NCBI GenBank assembly: GCA_028752905.1
Contig: JAQNBH010000005.1
Location: forward strand, 5,444,502-5,508,501
Direction of reading: 5' to 3'
Length of the DNA: 64,000 bases
Source: Cladorhizidae sp. MBARI D1340-BT2
Lineage: Eukaryota; Porifera; Demospongiae; Poecilosclerida; Cladorhizidae
Below are positions 1 to 10,442 of the stretch, piece after piece (the stretch's first letter is position 1; each line of letters starts with the position of its first letter). Both the position numbers and the translations under genes were made by a program. Under the pieces are notes generated by a model. That model was not told where the DNA came from. It did no database searches and saw only the letters and a list, made by a program, of their open reading frames with translations.

Positions 1-1000
1 AGCGAAAATAACCATGAACTATTTTGGATTGATAAAAAAAGAAACAAAAGTGTACCCATGTATATAGACCACAATCAGTTAAATTATTCATATACTAATC
101 ATTATACAGATTCTATTGTTGCATATATACATGGTGACATTCATATTTTCATTTGCTCTTAAAAAAATTTGTTCTTGTTCATAGTTGGGTTTTGTTTGTG
201 GCCCCTAAGCCCTTGTTTGTTTTGGCATGGGAAATCTGCACAAGCATTGTACGCAAGTTATGCTAGATGGATACATGGATCATGAAGGTTTAATGACTTC
301 TTATGGTTTTTATGTCTGCCAGTTTTCTAGCTTAGCAAAGGATCCAAGGCATACTGGAAATCTTTTTGGAGCTACATAATAGTGGCAGAAAATATCATTT
401 AGATATGATAAGAGTTTTGTTTTTAAGGGGGGGGAAAGTTGTTTTTTTGTTTGTGACGAGAATACCCTTCTCTGGGACAATGCCTTTTGATTTCCCAGAC
501 AGATCCGTATCTCGTTCGACGCCAACCTCACTTTAGTTCCCCACTAAAGTCTCAGTCAGCCAAAATCAACTCCCTTAGTTGTTTACCCTCTTACGAAAAG
601 AGATAGTATAGTTAGACAGCCGATCTAGAAAATACCATACCATTAACGATGCTTTGGCACAAACGAGGTATGCCGCCTTTTCAATTATATCTCATACAAC
701 AAGGCTCTAGAACATAGTACTCACACTCGATTACAACAACGCATACCACTCAGTAACGTTTAGTCCTTCTCTCTAATTATATCGTTCAGTTCTCTCGTCT
801 CTCATTTCAAGTAGGTCAAACCAATATAGGGAGTACCCGATTCATTCAAAGTTGCATGCAGTATCCCACTGATATTTTTTCTCTGTGACAAAATGTAAAT
901 TTCTTATGGTGTTTATAGAATGTAAGTCAAGCGATTGCTCGACCTCTGTGAATATGGGGTGTACCACGGATATTCTGTTAAGATTTGGAATCCCACTCAA
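1..1000. other. Gene-poor left edge with a dispersed repeat
   Basis: No coding exon could be supported, although later exons of metalloprotease L might lie here. Bases about 315-390 contain a repeat (tagcttagcaaaggatcc, then ttttggagct) that recurs at 49130-49190 and, inverted, at 11300-11390. It is therefore a dispersed element of unknown class. Confidence 0.5.
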
Positions 1001-1025
1001 AGTTAATTTTATTTTATAGTATTAC

Positions 1026-3096
1026 TTTCATGATCATCATCATGTCCCATGTTCAAGATGTGCCCCAACTCATGAGCAGCTGTTGCAACAACACTACCCA
1101 GTGACCTTCCTCCATCCTGACTGAGTCCAACTGAAGATCTTTTTTTACACATGGTGTTCACGAATGCGATTCCCACAGTATCACCAATCAAGTCAATGCC
1201 TCTGTGTATGCATACAGAAACAATGGTAAATTCCAGCTGATGGCATCGAATGTAAATCATAAATATCCAGCTTAAAACTGTTTGATTTGATTTTTGCCAA
1301 CATTTCAACCGAATCACTTCATTCACCCTAAAGAAGACGGGTTGAAAATTGGAGGGGAAAAATGAGCTAAAAAAAAAAGACAACATCTACAATGTTTGTT
1401 TTACGATGTAGCTACTTCTGACTTTTGACATCAAGAAGCATATTCTTTGATGTTTGATAGATAGACATGAACATGATCATGACACAGTGCCTCAGGAGAA
1501 TTGTCTATCAACAACAAAAAAGGACCCATTGTAGTTGTTTGTGATGGTGATCCATCTGTCATTCTTTCTTAGAAAATTGTTACCACATATGTAAGTGTGT
1601 ACACACCAAGCTAAAGCAAAATGTATTTTCTTTGCAGACTGCATCCTGTTCCCTGAATATAACACTGAGTAATAGTAGTAGATAGATATATAGATGATAG
1701 ATAGATAGTAGTAATAGTAGTAGTAGTAGTAATAGTAGCAGCAGTAGCAATAGTTGTTGTTATAGTAGTAATATAGTAGTAGTAGTAGTATAGTAGTAGT
1801 AGTATGAGTTGTAGTGGTGGTAGTGATAGTAGTAGTAGTAGTAGTATAGTAGTAGTAGTAGAAGTAGTAGTAGTATAGTAGTATAGTAGTAGTAGTATAG
1901 TAGTAGTAGTAGTAGTAGTAGCTGTAGTAGTAGTAGTAGAGTGGTAGTAGTTAGTAGAAGTTATAATGTTGTTGTTTATTAAAATAGATCAAGAAGTACT
2001 CGGGACATACGTCAAGAGCATTATGCTATCACGGTCTTGGCTAGTCAGAGAACTCGTGACGTAACTCTGAAATTGATTAATAAGAGTGTCGGAGTCAGAA
2101 GACAAAGTAAATCTGTTTCCATTTGTGAAGGTGATAGCCCCAGTAAGAGTGATACGAATACTTGGTGTGAGCCTTCGATACAACTGCAGACACAAACGAG
2201 AAGAGGGATATAGGGGGAGGGGGGGATTGGGGAGATATGTGGAGGAGGAAGTGTAGGAGGAGGAGTCAAGGGAAAAGTTGGAAGGATTAAGTTATATAAC
2301 AGACGAAAGTTTAAATTCATAATAGTGTCTTACAGGATCCATTCCATTAGCTATAGAGATAGCTCTCTGCACTGTGTTTGAAAGGTTACGCCCATAGGCT
2401 GTATACTGCCAGGAATAAGTATAGAAGGTGATCATGTTTGGGAGCACTTTGTGATGATACACTCTGAACTATCACATTAATGACATACCTGAGTGTCATC
2501 ATTCACCACCACCCACTCCACAAAGCGATTACTAGTCTGTCTGCGGACCTGTGTAGGTTGAAACAGAGCCAGCACTTTTACTAGAGAATCTTATACTAAA
2601 TAACAGGTGATCATAAATCCAACTACCACTGCCATTGCTACAAAGCTGCCAACAACAACAATAGTAGCTACAACAGCAGCGTGGCAGAAACAACGGCAAC
2701 AGCAACAATGATTTAGTAACAAAGGTAACAACAACAATAGGAACAGCATCAACATCGACAACAATAGTAGCAGACACAATGCAACTGGAGCAACAATAGA
2801 ATAGCAACAGTGACAATAGCAGTAGCAACCAATCCAGCACAACCACTAGCACCACCACCATTCCGCACAACCATACACACAAGACCACCATCCTGCCTCC
2901 AACAGAATTATATCTCCATCACCATCACCAACATTCCTCCAGCACCACAATACACACAAGCACTGTAACCACTGCCAACAAGAATAACAACAACAACAAC
3001 AATGATTCATACTAACCCGTGCGTTATGGGTGTTGTTCAGAACATCTTCTGTCTCAGGAACAACACGATCATTCTTGGTGTGGTGTCCTTTAGAAC
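1026..3096 (-). CDS. Metalloprotease L: cleavage-site and catalytic-domain exons
   Basis: Five exons in order on the minus strand. 3096-3017 encodes 26 residues ending NNTHNAR. 2548-2489 starts VRRQTSNRFVEW, so the junction creates an R-V-R-R furin-type motif. 2405-2334 encodes YTAYGRNLSNTVQRAISIAN plus four residues. 2183-2011 starts LYRRLTPSIRITLTG and ends in a split Thr codon. 1201-1026 contains GDTVGIAFVNTMC and HELGHILNMGHDD. The Glu is the expected catalytic base and the three His bind zinc. All four junctions between these exons keep frame. The donor after 1026 (GTAATA) is a guess; the following sequence (about 985-880) has an AG acceptor but gives no family-like protein. No frameshift or stop was seen, so this part looks functional. 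Confidence 0.85.
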
Positions 3097-6000
3097 CTAC
3101 CATTTTGGTAAAAGAATAGTAATCTAAAAATAACTGCTGCAGTGGCTCAAATTAAACAAATTTTGTTCGTAGAGCTTTAGTTCATTCTCCAAATATTTCA
3201 GTTTTCTGGACATCTTCTATTGCCAACACGCTCACATAACTGACTCTCTGAACAACTTCTAGCTCAGCTTGTTCTTTTGTCTGACTCATTCAAAGCATAG
3301 ACATTTAAAAAGGCACACATATACGTATACTCCAGCCACTACAAAACCTCCAGAATGTATGAAGGCATGTATGTATGTGTATCTATGAACATATGTATGT
3401 ATGTATTTATGTGTATACGGTATATGTATGTATGTATGTATGAATGTATGTATGCCACGAGCTGGCCATGCCTACTTCCACTCTTTAGGGCCAAAAATTA
3501 AAATAATATGCACCCAAAAAGGAAAAAAATTCAATCACATGATGAAGAAACATCAGGAATCAAGGAGACTCTCAAGGGCAGACTCAGAGGTAGGGGCTTG
3601 GTGTCACAGGATTTCCCCTCCCCCTCCCCCCTTTGCCTTGCTTAGCTTAGTAACTTACAATGGCAAGCTTTTTTCATTTACATAAAATGCTGTAGATAGT
3701 TATTCACCCAAGATCTACAAGGATGACAAGAAGAAATGTTGTAAGTGTTTCTACAGAAGGTGACCCTCTCCTTAGAAAGTTCTGTATCCACCACTGGTAT
3801 ATAAGTGCTGTTGATGGGCTAGCCAGCCCTGGGACAACAAAAGCAAACAATGCACTTGGAATACCTTGTTTTTGTTGCATTCAGACTCAACACCGTAGTG
3901 GCTTTTAGCTTTTAGCTAACTAGCCCTCAATCTTCTAAGTTCTAGTAAGGAAGACAGTGATTTTGAACCCAAGTACTTCCATTTTATATTCATTGCCTTC
4001 AGCTAGAGCCTAGCTATGTGATAGGTAGTATCTGAGAACAGAGGCAAATTGTAAAGAAAACTCCTAGATCCAAAGTCATTTTTACTATTGTTTTGCTATT
4101 GCTATTCCTTTCCTTAACCATGTGCCCAGTTTGGAGCCTTAGGTTGCAGTCTTATAAGGAAGCATCGGCTGGTCACGTTGGATGGACCTATGTTGAGATA
4201 TAAACAAGGGAAAATACTTCCACAAACATGGAAACTTGGGAACTGCCCCTGCTGGAATGGAAAATCTGCTCCCATAATTATATTTACCCATGATTAAGGT
4301 TTAGGGGGGCTAAACCTATGATGTAGGGACATAGATCTGGAAAGAAAGAATATATCTAAGCACTGCTATAGCAGCTACCTTAGCTATTAACTAAAACTCA
4401 GCAAGTAGTTAGCTACATTCTGGACAGTTACCTAAACAAAATAGTAGTGACAAATAATAGTATAGCTAGCTCAACAAGAACCGCTATAGCCAAAAAGATA
4501 ATTGTTCAGAGAAGTCTTGCTATGTTCCTGTAGCAGTGGAAGTATCAATAATGGATTAATCCTTTAAAAACCCATCCTTTAAAGCAAGAGCCTGAAGTAC
4601 TGCTAACTTTATTCTTAGAAATGCACATGAATAAAATAGTGTCATTTCAGCAGTTGGGTTTCTTTATCTCAAGTTTATTTATCAGTCATCTTCTTATGTT
4701 AATTCTGTCGATCGACCTGGTAAGGGTAAAATTATATAGGGCGTTACAGCACATTAAGAGGGCTAAAGCCCCCTCAAATAGGTCTAGCGATACCACTGAA
4801 TATCAGGTTCTTTATCTTTATGGCAAAGAAAGGAATGCAAATCTGATTAAACACTTCAAGGAATGAGGCCTGCAAGTACACACAACACACATAGATGTCC
4901 TCAGCAAGCATCAATGCCGGAGCACATTGTCAGCTTCCTTCTGAGTTATGTGGAGTAACATGCTTCCTGGCAGAGTTGCCATTTTCAGCCGAAATGGTAC
5001 CACCCACAGCCGGTCTTCAAGCCATGCTCAGAAAATGAAACAACAGGCATCACCAGGTTGCAAGCTGAGTAGTTTGCATGAAAAGATCAGGATGACCAGA
5101 ATGTAGCATGTCCAACAATGAATGCCATAAGTTTAACACTAGCAAAATGCCATAACAGTTCTGATAGTATTGCTACTTACAAATGTCTTTATACTTTGTT
5201 CGTGACAGAGTTACACATGAAGTCATACCTAGGCTTTCACTTGACTAACATTTGCTTCATATTCCTTACACTGAGATCAATATAAGCTAAACTTTTGTCC
5301 TTTAGTTGTATATTCATGTTAGCATTAGCTAGCGGCTGCTCTCTCAGGTATATTATTCATTGACCTACATTCTAAAACCTCGTTTGTCAAACATCATCCG
5401 CATTGATTAGCCAGGAGAGGGTTTATTTCTGCCTAAGACAGTACCTCCATAGCAAGTCGATTAAGAGCACTTCTTTCTCTTATTAGCACCTTTGATGTTC
5501 CACCTGATCATGAGTTTGCACTTCAATCTTCAGCAGGTGTATGTGGAGATTAATTAGCAAACTTGAATGTTGTGAGCCTCTTGCCTTCAAGCTTTCATAC
5601 CATTGGTTCTGAATGGAGTTAAGATATGATTCAGTTTCCTCTTTAGTGCTCTTCACCCCATTATCCAAGACTATTTCTATTCGTCTACAATTGACCTTTT
5701 CCTTAGATCCTTATCACACATGTGGCTACAGATTTTTGGGGGACTTTTTTGTCAAAGCTGTCAACAACAACACTTTTCACACTGTAAACCTCACCATTTC
5801 AGTAACTTCTGTGTTTTTCAGTAGACAATTAGGATTAGAAGCACCCTAACTATATTGAGATAGTTTTACTGTGCAAGTTCTTTTTTGGTTATCTACAAGT
5901 GCATTCCAATCAGTCAAACTAATGCAGTGTACCATGTCAAAAAAGGTTTTACATTTGAACTGTAGGGTGTGACCTGTTTACACTCTATATTTAATTCTCA

Positions 6001-9000
6001 CTCACTATTGGTGTACCCAAATACGGGTCTGACAACACAAGTGAAATAATATCATTTACTCTGCACCCACTCACCACAACTTCCTGGTTGTATCCTGTAC
6101 TCTGAATCCTTGTAGAATGCATGCAACTGATTCATCTGTTCACACAATCAAACAATGATTTAAAGATGAATCAGCATTATATCACCATAATTACTACTAA
6201 ATAGATGTATTTTAGATTCCCTTATTTGTACGTATCTATAACTCTGTCAATTACGAAATATTATCAAATATATGAAAAGTGCATTCGCTCTCATATAATT
6301 CACTCACTTTATTTCATTCATTAATTAACAAAATATAAATTTTCAGCAAGCATCTAAAATTATCTAACTTATACATGAAATGAAGTGGTTTATAAACAAG
6401 GTTTACTGGTTTACTCATTGTCAGTGTACCTGCAATTATTATTGGACAGGTGTTACAATTAGAAGGGAGGTTACTCAAGTTATGGTACGACAACTTTTTT
6501 AATGGCTGCTGATTAAAACACTGATTGCAACTGCTGGCTTCAAGGTACTTTTTCTGTCCAATCCTCTACTGTTTCTTGTAGCTCTTTTTTGCGAGAAATA
6601 TTTTTATGCTTACCAGTGCTATGAATCCCTTCACCTTGGAGAAGGAGGTGCTCCTGGATAGATTTCTTTAGTGTAATATTATACCAGCATGGCTTCAGAG
6701 CCAATTATAAACACCTTTTTTTACGTTTCAATGATGGGAAAAGCTTTAGTTATAGTCTCTCTAGCCAGGCTAGTTATAGTGTCTCTAGCCTGGCTAGTTA
6801 TAGTCTCTCTAGCCTGGCTAGCTATAGTGTCTCTAGCTTGGCTAGTTATAGTGTCTCTAGCCTGGCTAGTTATAATCTCTCTAGCTTGGCTAGTTATAGT
6901 CTCTCTAGCCTGGCTAGTTATAGTGTCTCTAGCCAGGCTAGTTATAATCTCTCTAGCTTGGCTAGTTATAATCTCTCTAGCTTGGCTAGTTATAATCTCT
7001 CTAGCTTGGCTAGTTATAGTCTACAACCACCAATCCAATCATGTGTGGCCTATAAAAGAACTCTATTGACATGCTTGTGCTTGTTTCATTTTCAGTTGGT
7101 TTAATAAGATGCGTTTGCATGCACACACTACCAAAAAAAACAGCCATTGTTTACATGTCTCTAGCTTGGCTAGTTATAGTCTCTTAGTTATAGTCTCTTT
7201 AGCCAGGCTAGTTATAGTCTCTTAGTTATAGTGTCTCTAGCCAGGCTAGTTATAGTGTCTCTAGCTTGGCTAGTTATATAGTCTCTCTAGCCAGGCTAGT
7301 TATAGTCTCTCTAGCCAGGCTAGTTATAGTCTCTCTAGCCAGGCCAGGCTAGTTATAGTGTCTCTAGCCAGGCTAGTTATAGTGTCTCTAGCCTGGCTAG
7401 TTATAGTCTCTCTAGCCAGGCCAGGCTAGTTATAGTCTCTCTAGCCTGGCTAGTTATAGTGTCTCTAGCCTGGCTAGTTATAGTCTCTCTAGCCTGGCTA
7501 GTTATAGTGTCTCTAGCCTGGCTAGTTATAGTGTCTCTAGCCAGGCTAGTTATAATCTCTCTAGCCTGGCTAGTTATAGTGTCTCTAGCCTGGCTAGTTA
7601 TAGTCTCTCTAGCCTGGCTAGTTACAGTCTCTCTAGCCAGGCTAGTTATAGTGTCTCTAGCCTGGCTAGTTATAGTGTCTCTAGCCAGGCTAGTTATAGT
7701 GTCTCTAGCCAGGCTAGTTATAGTGTCTCTAGCCTGGCTAGTTATAGTGTCTCTAGCCAGGCTAGTTATAGTGTCTCTAGCCTGGCTAGTTATAGTCTCT
7801 CTAGCCTGGCTAGTTATAGTCTCTCTAGCTTGGCTAGTTATAGTGTCTCTAGCCTGGCTAGTTATAGTGTCTCTAGCCTGGCTAGTTATAGTCTCTCTAG
7901 CCTGGCTAGTTATAGTCTCTCTAGCCAGGCTAGTTATAGTCTCTCTAGCCTGGCTAGTTATAGTGTCTCTAGCCAGGCTAGCTATAGTCTCTCTAGCCAG
8001 GCTAGTTATAGTGTCTCTAGCTTGGCTAGTTATAATCTCTCTAGCCTGGCTAGCTATAGTCATGCTAGCCAGGCTAGTTATAGTCTCTCTAGCCTGGCTA
8101 GTTACAGTCTCTCTAGCCTGGCTAGTTATAGTGTCTCTAGCCTGGCTAGTTATAGTGTCTCTAGCTTGGCTAGTTATAGTCTCTCTAGCCTGGCTAGTTA
8201 TAGTGTCTCTAGCCTGGCTAGTTATAGTCTGGCTAGTTATAATCTCTCTAGCCTGGCTAGTTATAGTCTCTCTAGCTTGGCTAGTTATAGTGTCTCTAGC
8301 CAGGCTAGTTATAGTGTCTCTAGCCAGGCTAGTTATAATCTCTCTAGCTTGGCTAGTTATAGTGTCTCTAGCCTGGCTAGTTATAGTGTCTCTAGCCAGG
8401 CTAGTTATAGTGTCTCTAGCCTGGCTAGTTATAGTGTCTCTAGCCTGGCTAGTTATAGTGTCTCTAGCCTGGCTAGTTACAGTCTCTCTAGCCTGGCTAG
8501 TTATAGTGTCTCTAGCCTGGCTAGTTATAGTCTCTCTAGCCTGGCTAGTTATAATCTCTCTAGCCAGGCTAGTTATAGTGTCTCCAGCCTGGCTAGTTAT
8601 AGTGTCTCTAGCCAGGCTAGTTATAGTGTCTCTAGCCAGGCTAGTTATAGTGTCTCTAGCCTGGCTAGTTATAGTGTCTCTAGCCTGGCTAGCTATAGTG
8701 TCTCTAGCCTGGCTAGTTATAGTGTCTCCAGCCTGGCTAGTTATAGTCTCTCTAGCCTGGCTAGTTATAGTGTCTCTAGCCTGGCTAGTTACAGTGTCTC
8801 TAGCCTGGCTAGTTACAGTCTCTCTAGCCTGGCTAGTTATAGTGTCTCTAGCCTGGCTAGTTATAGTGTCTCTAGCCTGGCTAGTTATAGTCTCTCTAGC
8901 CAGGCTAGTTATAGTGTCTCTAGCCTGGCTAGTTATAGTGTCTCTAGCCTGGCTAGTTATAGTGTCTCTAGCCAGGCTAGTTATAGTGTCTCTAGCCTGG

Positions 9001-10382
9001 CTAGTTATAGTCTCTCTAGCCAGGCTAGTTATAGTGTCTCTAGCCTGGCTAGTTATAGTGTCTCTAGCCAGGCTAGTTATAGTGTCTCTAGCCAGGCTAG
9101 TTATAGTGTCTCTAGCCAGGCTAGTTATAATCTCTCTAGCCTGGCTAGTTATAGTGTCTCTAGCCAGGCCAGGCTAGTTATAATCTCTCTAGCCAGGCTA
9201 GTTATAATCTCTCTAGCCTGGCTAGTTATAGTGTCTCTAGCCTGGCTAGTTATAGTGTCTCTAGCCTGGCTAGCTATAGTGTCTCTAGCCTGGCTAGTTA
9301 TAGTCTCTCTAGCTTGGCTAGTTATAGTGTCTCTAGCCTGGCTAGTTATAGTGTCTCTAGCCTGGCTAGTTATAGTGTCTCTAGCCTGGCTAGTTATAGT
9401 CTCTCTAGCCAGGCTAGTTATAGTGTCTCTAGCCTGGCTAGTTCTAGTGTCTCTAGCCAGGCTAGTTATAGTGTCTCTAGCCTGGCTAGTTATAGTGTCT
9501 CTAGCCTGGCTAGTTACAGTCTCTCTAGCCTGGCTAGTTATAGTGTCTCTAGCCAGGCTAGTTATAATCTCTCTAGCCAGGCTAGTTATAGTGTCTCTAG
9601 CCTGGCTAGTTATAGTCTCTCTAGCCAGGCTAGTTATAGTGTCTCTAGCCTGGCTAGTTATAGTGTCTCTAGCCTGGCTAGTTATAGTATATCTAGTTTG
9701 GCTAGTTATAGTGTCTCTAGCTTGGCTAGCTATTGTCCCTCTAGCCTGCTTAGCTCTAGCCTACTTAGCTGTAGTCTCTCTAGCTTGCCTGGCTAGTTCT
9801 AACCTGGCTAGTTATAGTGTCTCTAACCCTGCCTGGATCTATAGTATCTCTATCCTGGCTAGCTATAGTCATGCTACTGTAGTCTCTCTGTTTCAATTGG
9901 AGGGGCGGTTCCTAATAGTTACTTGTTATTATTTAATCATGCAGATGGTCTCCTGCACAACATTTTGCATTGTCTCAGCCACTGTTTTTAACACATAACA
10001 TATTCATTAAGAGTTAATTAGAGTTAATTGACTGATCGCCATATGAGAATTATCACCACAGCTTTTTATCTAGACTCGACTAAATTTAAAAAGGAAACCT
10101 ATAGATGTGCATGGCACACCTTTGATGTGTGCCTACTCCTTATACACACCTATTTAGTCTGCCATGCACACCTATGTTTTTATCGTGTAGTCTTGAGCCA
10201 AATGCCTAATATATACCCAGTATTGTTGGTATCACACATTAAAAGATGCTGAATTCTGTTTTAGTGCCTGACAAATATCTTGGTGTGTGTATGTGTATAT
10301 ATATATGTGTGTGTGTGGTGTGTGGTTGTATGTTGTGGTGTGTGTGTATGTGTGTGTGTTTATGTGTGTGTGTATGTATGTA

Positions 10383-10442
<60 letters not shown>

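Noticed and set aside
7401..9998. Very long open frames on both strands (about 570 and 720 codons plus, 220 codons minus)
   Set aside because: They are entirely translations of the 24-bp satellite; overlapping frames in several phases, no unique domain and no codon-level signal.
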